Below, one piece after another: positions 8,285-16,378 of a stretch of DNA of 64,000 bases. The notes below the pieces were generated by a model that was not told where the DNA came from, searched no databases, and worked only from the letters and a program-made list of their open reading frames with translations. Source of the stretch: Microbacterium oleivorans NBRC 103075 (lineage in GTDB: Bacteria; Actinomycetota; Actinomycetes; Actinomycetales; Microbacteriaceae). The stretch is taken from the NCBI RefSeq assembly GCF_001552475.1, contig NZ_BCRG01000004.1:186001-250000 (forward strand), written 5' to 3'. Position numbers and translations under genes: made by a program. Position 1 is the first letter of the stretch, and the number at the start of each line of letters is the position of its first letter.

Positions 8285-9504
8285 CCCCCGTCCTCGTCAT
8301 CAACAGCGGTTCCTCCTCGTTCAAGTACCAGCTCGTCGACGTCGAGAACGAGCGGGCTCTCGCTTCCGGGCTCGTCGAGCGGATCGGCGAGGAGACCGGT
8401 GTCGCCACGCACACCGTCTTCCTCGGCGGCGAGGCGACCTCCGTCACCGCAACGAAGGCGACGTCGCGCATCGAGCGGTCGATCCCCGATCACACGACCG
8501 GCTTCGCCGTCATGCTCGAGGCGTTCGCCGCTCAGGGCCCGTCGCTCGAGAACGCTCGCCCGGTCGCCGTGGGGCACCGCGTCGTCCAGGGCGGCGCGCG
8601 CTTCTTCGAGCCGACGCTCGTCACGCCCCTCGTAGAGATCAACATCGACGAGCTCTCATCGCTCGCCCCGCTCCACAACCCCGGGGCCCTCCAAGGCATC
8701 CGCGCGGCGCGCGCCGCCTTCGCCGACGTCCCTCACGTGGCGGTCTTCGACACCGCCTTCCACCAGACCATGCCGGCCGAGGCATACACCTACGCGATCG
8801 ACCGTGAGATGGCCGAGAAGCACCGTATCCGCAAGTACGGGTTCCACGGCACGAGCCACAAGTTCGTGAGCGAAGCCGCCGCCGCCTTCCTCGGCCGTCC
8901 CGTGACGGAGCTGTCGCAGATCGTCCTCCACCTGGGCAACGGCGCCTCGGCGACCGCGATCCGCGGCGGGGAATCCGTCGACACCTCGATGGGGCTCACC
9001 CCGCTCGAGGGCCTCGTCATGGGGACGCGCTCGGGTGACATAGACCCGTCCGTCCTGGGCGTGCTCGCCCGCCGCGAGGACATGACGCCGGGGGAGCTCG
9101 ACTCCTTCCTCAACAAGAAGAGCGGTCTGCTCGGACTCGCCGGTGCGTCCGACATGCGCGACATCGACACTCGCCGCCGCGACGGGGATGCCGCAGCCCA
9201 GCTCGCCTTCGACGTCTACATCCACCGCCTCCGCGCCTACATCGGCGCCTACCTCGCGCAGCTCGGCGGCGCCGATGTCATCTCGTTCACGGCGGGCGTG
9301 GGGGAGAACTCCGCGGTGGTCCGCGCCGCAGCGCTCGAGACCTTCGGATTCGCGGGCGTCCGCCTGGATGCCGAGCGAAACGCGTCGGGTGGGCGCGGCA
9401 TCCGCGTCATCTCCACCGACGACTCGCCGGTCACCGTCCTCGTGGTCCCGACCGATGAGGAACTCGAGATCGCGCGCCAAGCCCACGCGGTCGCCGCGGC
9501 GTGA
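8281..9504 (+). CDS. ackA: acetate kinase
   Basis: AckA transfers the phosphoryl group of acetyl phosphate to ADP, giving acetate and ATP. The 407-residue protein carries both ASKHA signatures: VLVINSGSSSFKYQL at the N terminus and KYGFHGTSHKFVS near 180. HLGNGAS and the GTRSGDIDP loop are also present. The length is normal for the family. The ATG overlaps the pta stop (ATGA), giving the classical pta-ackA acetate overflow or activation pair. Together with acs at 36.5-38.4 kb the strain has both acetate routes. Confidence 0.97.
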   Translation: MTPVLVINSGSSSFKYQLVDVENERALASGLVERIGEETGVATHTVFLGGEATSVTATKATSRIERSIPDHTTGFAVMLEAFAAQGPSLENARPVAVGHRVVQGGARFFEPTLVTPLVEINIDELSSLAPLHNPGALQGIRAARAAFADVPHVAVFDTAFHQTMPAEAYTYAIDREMAEKHRIRKYGFHGTSHKFVSEAAAAFLGRPVTELSQIVLHLGNGASATAIRGGESVDTSMGLTPLEGLVMGTRSGDIDPSVLGVLARREDMTPGELDSFLNKKSGLLGLAGASDMRDIDTRRRDGDAAAQLAFDVYIHRLRAYIGAYLAQLGGADVISFTAGVGENSAVVRAAALETFGFAGVRLDAERNASGGRGIRVISTDDSPVTVLVVPTDEELEIARQAHAVAAA

Positions 9505-9517
9505 GCGAGGCGACGGA

Positions 9518-9523
9518 TACGCT
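9518..9523 (+). promoter_or_regulatory. -10 box, leaderless start of the beta-phosphoglucomutase gene
   Basis: TACGCT lies 6 bases before GTG 9530. Confidence 0.5.
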
Positions 9524-9529
9524 GGTGCG

Positions 9530-10258
9530 GTGACGATGGCCGACCTTCCCGACCTCACCCGATTCGACGGCGTCCTCTTCGACCTCGACGGCGTGCTGAC
9601 CCCGACCGCAGAAGTCCACATGCACGCGTGGCAGAGCATGTTCACCGAGCTGTTCACCGCCTGGGGGGTCGAGCCGGCGTACGCCGAAGGAGACTACTTC
9701 GAGCACCTCGACGGCAAGAAGCGCTACGACGGCGTCGCGAGCCTGCTGCGCTCGCGCGACATCGAAGTGCCGTGGGGCGACCCTTCGGATGACCCGTCCG
9801 AGGACACCGTGTGCGGCATCGGCAACCGCAAGAACGTCGTCTTCGAGCGCGTGCTGCGCGCCGACGGCATCGCCGCCTATCCCGGCTCGCTCGCGCTGGT
9901 CGAGAAGCTCCAGGCCGCCGGCATCCCGATCGCGGTCGTCTCCAGCTCCAAGAACGCCCGCGAGGTCCTGACCGCCGCCGGCATCATCGACCGCTTCCCG
10001 GTCATCATGGACGGCGTCGTCGCCGAGGCCGAGAACCTCGAATCCAAGCCCGCCCCCGACGTCTTCGCCCGTGCGGCCGAGATGCTCGGCGTCGATCCCG
10101 CCCGGAGCGCCGCCGTCGAGGACGCGCACTCCGGCGTGCGTTCCGCCGCGGCGGCCGGGTACGGTCTCGTCGTGGGTGTCGACCGCGGCGCCGGTGCCGA
10201 CGCGCTCCGCGCAGCGGGTGCCGACGTCGTCGTCGACGACCTCGCCGTGTTCGTCTGA
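9530..10258 (+). CDS. HAD-family beta-phosphoglucomutase-like hydrolase
   Basis: The protein has 242 residues. HAD motif I is LFDLDGVLTPT, where DxD holds the nucleophile and acid/base aspartates. Motif II is VVSSSKNA, motif III is the lysine in ESKPAPDVF, and motif IV is AVEDAHSGVRSA. The subfamily includes beta-phosphoglucomutase, which turns beta-glucose 1-phosphate into glucose 6-phosphate. The next gene, 60 bases downstream, is a GH65 phosphorylase whose product would be beta-glucose 1-phosphate, so the function is well supported by context. I chose GTG 9530 over ATG 9536 because the -10 box sits 6 bases before it. A phosphatase role is the alternative. Confidence 0.88.
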   Translation: MTMADLPDLTRFDGVLFDLDGVLTPTAEVHMHAWQSMFTELFTAWGVEPAYAEGDYFEHLDGKKRYDGVASLLRSRDIEVPWGDPSDDPSEDTVCGIGNRKNVVFERVLRADGIAAYPGSLALVEKLQAAGIPIAVVSSSKNAREVLTAAGIIDRFPVIMDGVVAEAENLESKPAPDVFARAAEMLGVDPARSAAVEDAHSGVRSAAAAGYGLVVGVDRGAGADALRAAGADVVVDDLAVFV

Positions 10259-10318
10259 CCCGCGCCGTCCCCCCCCGGCATCCCCCATTCCCGTCCTGTC
10301 ACCCGAAGAAGGACCAGC

Positions 10319-12916
10319 ATGATCGATCGTCAGCGTTTCCCTGTTGACCCGTGGCGTCTCGTCGAAACCTCGTTCTCGCTCGACGACCCGGGCGTCACCG
10401 AGACCCTGTTCGCCGAGGGGAACGGCTACCTCGGCCTCCGCGGCAACCACCCCGAGGGCAGGCACGCCCTTGAGCACGGGACCTTCCTCAACGGCTTCCA
10501 CGAGGTGTTCCCCATTCGTCACGCGGAGCGCGCGTTCGGGTTCGCCGAGGTCGGGCAGACGATCATCAACGCCCCCGACAGCAAGGTCATGCGCGTCTAC
10601 GTCGACGATGAGCCGCTCTCGCTCGACATCGCCGAGCTCCGCGAGTACGAGCGTGCTCTCGACATGCGGCGAGGCGTGCTCACCCGACACATCCGGTGGA
10701 TGACGCCGAGCGGCAAGGACGTCGTCATCGAGTACGAGCGGCTGGTGTCGTTCGAGGAGCGTCACGTCGCCGTCATGCGGATCTCGGTGACCGTCCTGAA
10801 CGCCGACGCGCCCGTGACGGTCAGCTGCCAGCTCATCAACCGTCAGGACGGCCAGGACGTCTACGGTGGTGCGGGACTCGGGAAGCAGGCTGCCGCAGGG
10901 TTCGACCCGCGCAAGGCCGAAGGCTTCCAGGACCGGGTCCTGCAGCCCGAGGAGTACTGGCAGGACGGCGACCGTTCCGCACTGTCGTACAAGGTGACCG
11001 CGTCGGGGATGACCGTCGCGGTCGTCGCCGATCACCTCGTGGAGACCGAGAACGAATACTCGTCTCGCTCGCTCGTCGAGCCCGACATCGCCAAGAACGT
11101 CTTCCGCGTGCAGGCCCGCCAGGGTGTGCCCGTGACCATCACGAAAGCCGTCGCGTATCACACGTCTCGGGGGGTCCCCGCTCGCGAACTGGTCGAGCGC
11201 GGCCGTCGCACCCTCGACCGCGTCGAGCACGAAGGCATCCAGAACCTCTTCGATCGCCAGGAGGCCTGGGTCGCAGACTTCTGGGACCGTTCCGACGTCG
11301 TCATCGAGGGTCAGGACGACCTCCAGCAGGCGACCCGCTGGTGTCTGTACCAGCTCGCTCAGGCCGCGGCGCGGGCCGACTCGCTGGGCGTTCCGGCGAA
11401 GGGCGTGACCGGCTCGGGCTACAGCGGGCACTACTTCTGGGACACCGAGGTCTACGTCCTCCCCTTCCTCGCGTACACGACGCCGCTCTGGGCGCGAAAC
11501 GCCCTCCGGATGCGGTATCTCATGCTCCCCGCAGCCCGGAAACGCGCGGGCCAGCTGAACGAGGCGGGCGCGCTCTTCCCGTGGCGGACCATCAACGGCG
11601 AGGAAGCCTCGGCCTATTACGCCGCCGGCACCGCGCAGTACCACATCAACGCCGACATCGCCTTCGCGCTCGGCAAGTACGTCCGTGCCACCGGAGACAC
11701 CGACTTCCTCTACCGCGAGGGCGTCGATATCCTCGTGGAGACGGCGCGGCTGTGGGCGACGCTCGGCTTCTGGCGGTTCACCGAGACGGGCGAGCCGGAG
11801 AGCTTCCACATCCACGGCGTCACCGGTCCGGACGAGTACACAACGGTCGTCAACGACAACCTGTTCACGAACGTCATGGCCCGCTACAACCTGCGCTACG
11901 CCGCGCGCGTCGTGCGGGAGATGTCGATCGACCAGCCCGACGCCTACCGGGCGATGGTGGAGCGGCTCGACCTCGACGAGGCGGAGCCCGTCGCCTGGCA
12001 GAGCGCCGGCGAGGCCATGCACATCCCGTACAGCGAGGCCCTCGGCATCCACCCGCAGGACGCTGTCTTCCTCGAGCGCGAGGTGTGGGACCTCGAGAAC
12101 ACACCCGAAGAGCAGCGGCCACTGCTGCTGCACTTCCACCCGCTCGTCATCTACCGGTACCAGGTGTTGAAGCAGGCCGATGTGGTGCTGGCGCTCTACC
12201 TGCAGGGCAACCAGTTCACCCCGGCCGAGAAGCTCGCCGACTTCGAGTACTACGACGCGTTGACCACGGGGGATTCGACCCTGTCTGCCGTCGTGCAGGC
12301 GATCCTCGCCGCGGAGGTCGGGTACCAGGACCTCGCCCTCGACTACTTCCGCGAGTCCGCGTTCGTCGACCTGGGCGACCTCCACAGCAATGCGTCCGAC
12401 GGTGTGCACGTCGCGTCGGCGGGTGGCGTGTGGACGGCGCTCGTCGCCGGGTTCGGCGGCATGCGCGACCACCGCGGTGCGCTGAGCTTCGACCCGCGGC
12501 TTCCCGCGGCGTGGCCCTCCCTGTCGTACACGCTGCACTGGCACGGCACGCGCCTGAAGATCACCGTTCGGCGCGACGAGATGACCGTGACGGCCGGTGA
12601 GGGGGCGGACGTCTCCTTCACCGTCCGCGGCGCCGGCTACACGGTCGCCGCCGGCGAGGCGGTCACCGTGCCGCTGCAGGGTCAGGGCCCCGTGATCGCG
12701 GGCCGCCCGACGCTGAAGCAGATCGGTGAGCAGCTCCGCGAGGACGGCACGCTCCTGTCCGCCTCGGTCCCCGACGCGACCGCCGCCACGTCCGTTCCGG
12801 TGCACACCGGCACGATCCCCGTCGTGACGGTCGACTCGGGAACGACGGATGCCGCACCCGAGCCCGACGTGCGCACCCAGCAAATCCCGACGATCGACGC
12901 GACCGCGAAGGTCTGA
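10319..12916 (+). CDS. glycoside hydrolase family 65 disaccharide phosphorylase
   Basis: GH65 enzymes phosphorolyse maltose, trehalose, kojibiose or nigerose by inversion, giving beta-glucose 1-phosphate and glucose. The protein has 865 residues. An N-terminal beta-sandwich (about 1-270) leads into an (alpha/alpha)6 barrel with GHYFWDTEVYVLPF near 378. The catalytic acid is Glu506 in TGPDEY, and the phosphate-site segment VHVASAGGVWTALVAGF lies near 700. A C-terminal beta domain follows. The last 70 residues are an Asp/Thr/Pro-rich tail beyond the usual end of the family. A GAAGAAGGA ribosome-binding site precedes ATG 10319. The substrate cannot be fixed by eye; trehalose or maltose are the likely choices. 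Confidence 0.9.
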   Translation: MIDRQRFPVDPWRLVETSFSLDDPGVTETLFAEGNGYLGLRGNHPEGRHALEHGTFLNGFHEVFPIRHAERAFGFAEVGQTIINAPDSKVMRVYVDDEPLSLDIAELREYERALDMRRGVLTRHIRWMTPSGKDVVIEYERLVSFEERHVAVMRISVTVLNADAPVTVSCQLINRQDGQDVYGGAGLGKQAAAGFDPRKAEGFQDRVLQPEEYWQDGDRSALSYKVTASGMTVAVVADHLVETENEYSSRSLVEPDIAKNVFRVQARQGVPVTITKAVAYHTSRGVPARELVERGRRTLDRVEHEGIQNLFDRQEAWVADFWDRSDVVIEGQDDLQQATRWCLYQLAQAAARADSLGVPAKGVTGSGYSGHYFWDTEVYVLPFLAYTTPLWARNALRMRYLMLPAARKRAGQLNEAGALFPWRTINGEEASAYYAAGTAQYHINADIAFALGKYVRATGDTDFLYREGVDILVETARLWATLGFWRFTETGEPESFHIHGVTGPDEYTTVVNDNLFTNVMARYNLRYAARVVREMSIDQPDAYRAMVERLDLDEAEPVAWQSAGEAMHIPYSEALGIHPQDAVFLEREVWDLENTPEEQRPLLLHFHPLVIYRYQVLKQADVVLALYLQGNQFTPAEKLADFEYYDALTTGDSTLSAVVQAILAAEVGYQDLALDYFRESAFVDLGDLHSNASDGVHVASAGGVWTALVAGFGGMRDHRGALSFDPRLPAAWPSLSYTLHWHGTRLKITVRRDEMTVTAGEGADVSFTVRGAGYTVAAGEAVTVPLQGQGPVIAGRPTLKQIGEQLREDGTLLSASVPDATAATSVPVHTGTIPVVTVDSGTTDAAPEPDVRTQQIPTIDATAKV

Positions 12917-12925
12917 GCTCAGACC
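12910..12925. terminator. perfect palindrome holding both convergent stop codons
   Basis: GGTCTGAGCTCAGACC contains the TGA of the GH65 gene (12914-12916) and the TGA of the minus-strand monooxygenase gene (12919-12921, read as TCA). It could form a short hairpin on either RNA, but no T tract is present, so terminator function is weakly supported. Confidence 0.35.
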
Positions 12926-14025
12926 GTCGCCGCGGTGCGGTCCCGCACGATCGCGCGGACCGCGTCGCGGCCGGCACGGTTCGCGCCGATCGTCGACTGC
13001 GACGGTCCGTAGCCGATCAGGAACAGTCGGGGCTCGTCGGTCGCGCGGGTGTCTCGGACGCGCACCCCACCGGCGGCGGTGCGGAGCCCCAGCGGGGCGA
13101 GGTGGGCGATGTCGGCGCGGAAGCCCGTGGCCCACAGGATGACGTCCGCGGGCTCGAGGGTGCCGTCCGGCATCCGCACCCCGTCGGCTTCGATGGCGGT
13201 GAACATCGGATGCCACACGAGAGCGCCGCGGTCGTTCGCGGCCTGAGCCCACGGCGACCAGTGCGCGCCGGTGACCGAGACGACGCTGCCCGGCGGGAGC
13301 CCCTGGCGCACGCGCTCCTCGACCCCGGCGATCGCCTCGATCCGCGCGGCGGTGTCGAACGCCTTCGCGCCCCACTGCGGTTCGGCGCGGGCGACCCACA
13401 ACGTGTCGGTCACCTGCGAGATCTCGTCGAGCAGTTGGATCGCGGAGACACCGGCCCCCACGATCACGACCCGCTGTCCGCGGAACTCCTCCGCCGAGCG
13501 GTAGTCGTGCACGTGCAGCTGGTGTCCTGCGAACGACGCCTGGCCCGGGTAGGTCGGCCAGAAGGGCTTCCGCCACGTGCCGGTCGCGTTGATGACGTAG
13601 CGCGCCGACCATGAGACGGGGCGCCCGGCATCCTCCGCCGCGACACGGAGTCGCCCATGCGGGTCGTCGTCCTCGCGCCGTACGGCGCGGACGCGGACGG
13701 GCCGGTGCACACGCAGGTCGAAACGTGCTTCGTACTCGGCGAAGTAGTCCGGCAGCACCTCGCGGCTGGGAGAGAGCGGGTCTGCGGGAGGCACCGCGTA
13801 ACCGGGGAGTTCATGGATGCCGTTGACCGTCCCCATCCGCAGCGTCGCCCAACGGTGCTGCCAGGCCCCGCCCGACCGTGCCTCCGCGTCCAGGACGACG
13901 AACGTCGGGGCGTCGTCTGCCGACGAACCGAGCGGGACGAACCCGCGTCTGCGGAGGTGGTACGCGGCGCTCAAACCGGCCTGGCCGGCGCCGATCACGA
14001 CGACGTCGACAGGGGTGGCGGGCAT
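12919..14025 (-). CDS. FAD-dependent flavin monooxygenase-like oxidoreductase
   Basis: The protein has 368 residues. It starts with an FAD-binding Rossmann motif (VVVIGAGQAGLSAAYHL, near 8-24) and has a second NAD(P)-binding motif (VVIVGAGVSAIQLL, near 180). The conserved ATGFRADIAHL segment lies in the C-terminal half. This layout fits flavin-containing monooxygenases and CzcO-like oxidoreductases. The substrate is unknown. It is divergent from the GntR gene (80 bases apart) and convergent with the GH65 gene (2 bases apart). The ATG at 14025 starts immediately before the beta strand of the Rossmann fold, so the start looks right. Confidence 0.85.
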   Translation of the reverse strand: MPATPVDVVVIGAGQAGLSAAYHLRRRGFVPLGSSADDAPTFVVLDAEARSGGAWQHRWATLRMGTVNGIHELPGYAVPPADPLSPSREVLPDYFAEYEARFDLRVHRPVRVRAVRREDDDPHGRLRVAAEDAGRPVSWSARYVINATGTWRKPFWPTYPGQASFAGHQLHVHDYRSAEEFRGQRVVIVGAGVSAIQLLDEISQVTDTLWVARAEPQWGAKAFDTAARIEAIAGVEERVRQGLPPGSVVSVTGAHWSPWAQAANDRGALVWHPMFTAIEADGVRMPDGTLEPADVILWATGFRADIAHLAPLGLRTAAGGVRVRDTRATDEPRLFLIGYGPSQSTIGANRAGRDAVRAIVRDRTAATV

Positions 14026-14093
14026 GACCCGTGCAACATCGCCTCGCGGTGGCCTGTTCCCGCGGCCCGGCCGAGCGTGCCGCGACTGCCCGT

Positions 14094-14099
14094 TAGGCT
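14094..14099 (+). promoter_or_regulatory. -10 box, leaderless start of the GntR gene
   Basis: TAGGCT lies 6 bases before ATG 14106. Confidence 0.55.
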
Positions 14100-14105
14100 G
14101 ACCGG

Positions 14106-14828
14106 ATGGCGCGTGATGTGGCGGACCCGGGGAGCAGCATGAGCTCGTCCTCCGTGGGTGCCCGCGCCGCCGACGGCGTGTTCGAGGGGCTCCGCGAGGA
14201 CATCGTCGCGGGCCGCCTCGCGGTCGGGGAGCGACTTCCCTCCGAAGCGGCTCTCGCCGAGCGGTACGGCGTGAGTCGTCCGAGCGTTCGCGAGGCCATT
14301 CGTTCGCTCCAGGCCCTCGGCCTTACTCGCACCCGCACCGGCAGCGGCACCTACGTGGCCTCCGACCGGCCGGCCCTTGCGCTCGGCTACGGGGGATTCT
14401 CGCCACGGGACCTCAGCGAAGCGCGCCCGCACATCGAGGTGCCCGCCGCGGGCCTCGCCGCGGAGCGGCGAAGCGAGCAGCAGCGCGCCGATCTGGCCGC
14501 TCTCTGCGATCAAATGGACGCGACGACCGATCCCGCGGAGTGGGTCGAGCTCGACTCCCGCTTCCACGTGCTCGTGGCCGAGGCATCCGGGAATGCGGTC
14601 TTCGCGCGCGCCGTCGGCGATATCCGTGATGCCCTCAGCCACCAATCCGGCGTCGTGAACCTCATCGCCCACCGGCGCGAACCGTCGTCGCGCGAGCACC
14701 GCGCCATCGCCGAGGCGATCGGCATCGGCTCGGCGATCGAAGCACGCGAGGCGATGCGCGCACACCTCGGCGCCGTCGAGCGGGTCGTCAGCCCGCTGAC
14801 GCCGTCGGAACCAGGTTCGCGGGACTGA
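14106..14828 (+). CDS. GntR-family (FadR subfamily) transcriptional regulator
   Basis: The protein has 240 residues. The N-terminal winged helix (about 20-90) shows the GntR signature LPSEAALAERYGVSRPSVREAIRSL in two parts (LPSEAALAERYGVSR, PSVREAIRSL). It is followed by an all-helical FCD ligand-binding domain with EASGNAVFARAV and a terminal HLGAVE helix. FCD regulators sense small carboxylic or amino acids. The 3' end overlaps the convergent aspartase gene by 41 bases, and the asparagine permease and asparaginase genes lie beyond it, so regulation of asparagine and aspartate catabolism is inferred. Confidence 0.9.
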   Translation: MARDVADPGSSMSSSSVGARAADGVFEGLREDIVAGRLAVGERLPSEAALAERYGVSRPSVREAIRSLQALGLTRTRTGSGTYVASDRPALALGYGGFSPRDLSEARPHIEVPAAGLAAERRSEQQRADLAALCDQMDATTDPAEWVELDSRFHVLVAEASGNAVFARAVGDIRDALSHQSGVVNLIAHRREPSSREHRAIAEAIGIGSAIEAREAMRAHLGAVERVVSPLTPSEPGSRD

Positions 14829-16191
14829 GGGCCGCCGCCAGCGCCTCCGGCGAGAGGAGCCCGCGCTCGAGCACGACCTCGGGGACGGTCCGCCCGGACA
14901 GGAGCGCGTCGCCCGCGACCTCGGTCGCCGCGCGGTAGCCGATGAGCGGGTTCAGCGCGGTAGCGAGACCGATCGAGTCGGTGACCCGTGCGGCCATCAC
15001 CTCGGGGCGGGCCTGGATGCCGCTGACGCACCGCTCGGCGAGCAGGTGGCACGCGGCGGTCAGGTGCGCGATGCTCTGCGACAGGGCGCGGACGATGACC
15101 GGCTCGAACGCGTTCAGCTGCAGTTGCCCGGCCTCGGCGGCGAGGGTCACGGCGAGGTCGTCGGCGATCACCGTGTAGGCGACCTGCGTGACCATCTCGG
15201 GGATGACGGGGTTCACCTTGCCCGGCATGATGCTCGACCCCGCTTGCAGGGCGGGGAGCGTGATCTCGCCGAGACCCGCCCGCGGGCCCGACGACAGCAA
15301 GCGGAGGTCGTTGCACGTCTTGGAGAGCTTCACGGCGATGCGCTTGAGCATCCCCGACAGGTGCACGAACGCGCCCGGGTCCTGCGTGGCCTCGACGAGG
15401 TCGGTCGCAGACGTGAACGGGCGGCCGGTCAGCTCGGCGAGGTGTGCCACGGCGACCGGCCCGTAACCCATGGGGGCATTCAGGCCCGTGCCGATGGCCG
15501 TCGCGCCGAGGTTCACTTCCAGCAGCAGCTGCGCGGACTCCCGCAGCCGGTGCCGGTCCTCGTCGAGCATGACCGCGAACGCGCCGAACTCCTGACCGAG
15601 TGTCATGGGGACGGCATCCTGCAACTGCGTGCGACCGATCTTCACGTACCCCGAGAACTCGGCGGCCTTCGCTGCGAAAGCCTCGTGAAGCACGCCCATC
15701 GCGGCGTCCAGTCTGTCGACGCCTTCGATCAGCGCGACGTCGATCGCGGTCGGGTAGGCGTCGTTCGTCGACTGGCTGAGGTTGACGTGGTCGTTGGGGT
15801 GCAGGTGCGAGTACTCGCCTTTGGCGTGGCCGAGGATCTCGAGCGCCCGGTTGGCGATGACCTCGTTCGCGTTCATGTTGGTCGACGTGCCGGCGCCGCC
15901 CTGGATGACGTCGACGACGAACTGGTCGGCGAGTGCTCCCTCGCGGATCTCGCGGCACGCTACCGAGATGGCGTTGGCTCGGTCGCTGTCGAGGAGGCCG
16001 AGGTCGCGGTTGGCGAGGGCCGCGGCCTCCTTGACATAGGCGAGGCCGCGAAGGAGGAACGGGTAGGTACCGATCGGCACGCCGGTCACCGGGAAGTTGG
16101 CCCGGGCGCGGGCGGTGTGGACTCCCCAGTAGGCGTCGGCGGGGATCTCCGCCGGGCCCAGCAGGTCGGATTCGGTGCGCGTGGTCGTCAT
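14788..16191 (-). CDS. aspA: aspartate ammonia-lyase
   Basis: The protein has 467 residues and belongs to the fumarase/aspartase superfamily. The catalytic flexible loop signature GSSIMPGKVNP is present (near 318-328). The substrate-site segments GAGTSTNMNANEV and SQSTNDAYPTA are also present. Aspartases and class II fumarases are hard to separate by motif. The N-terminal SDLLGPAEIPADAYWGVHT and the neighbouring permease and asparaginase genes favour aspartase, which deaminates aspartate to fumarate. A GAGGAAGAGAG ribosome-binding site precedes ATG 16191. The gene is divergent from the asparagine permease over a shared 187-base control region. Confidence 0.9.
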   Translation of the reverse strand: MTTTRTESDLLGPAEIPADAYWGVHTARARANFPVTGVPIGTYPFLLRGLAYVKEAAALANRDLGLLDSDRANAISVACREIREGALADQFVVDVIQGGAGTSTNMNANEVIANRALEILGHAKGEYSHLHPNDHVNLSQSTNDAYPTAIDVALIEGVDRLDAAMGVLHEAFAAKAAEFSGYVKIGRTQLQDAVPMTLGQEFGAFAVMLDEDRHRLRESAQLLLEVNLGATAIGTGLNAPMGYGPVAVAHLAELTGRPFTSATDLVEATQDPGAFVHLSGMLKRIAVKLSKTCNDLRLLSSGPRAGLGEITLPALQAGSSIMPGKVNPVIPEMVTQVAYTVIADDLAVTLAAEAGQLQLNAFEPVIVRALSQSIAHLTAACHLLAERCVSGIQARPEVMAARVTDSIGLATALNPLIGYRAATEVAGDALLSGRTVPEVVLERGLLSPEALAAALSPANLVPTASAG

Positions 16192-16378
16192 GTCGCTCTC
16201 TTCCTCGAGGTGGACGAACGGCGCAAACCTATCAGACAGATTCGCCTTTTCGACCGTGGATATCGGTCTCAGACTTGACGGATTGCGGGTTGCGGGTGTT
16301 CAGTGTTCCCGAACCTGTAAGGCAGATACCACATCCCCTCGCGGCGACGGTGCCGACGAGACGAGAAAGCGAGTTCCC
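16192..16378. promoter_or_regulatory. divergent aspA/ansP control region
   Basis: The 187-base spacer holds a TAGGTT box for aspA (minus strand, 16226-16231). A short palindrome GTCTCAGAC lies at 16266-16274, with a direct repeat of TCAGAC at 16232-16237 and 16269-16274. A TTGACG hexamer at 16275-16280 points towards ansP but has no clear -10 partner. The repeat and palindrome are candidate sites for the adjacent GntR regulator. Operator identity is inferred. Confidence 0.35.

Noticed and set aside
9431-13612. An antisense open frame of almost 1,400 codons on the minus strand
   Set aside because: It opposes ackA, the beta-phosphoglucomutase gene and GH65, which have clear family motifs. Its translation is Arg/Gly/Val/His-rich with no motif, as expected from the opposite strand of high-GC codons.
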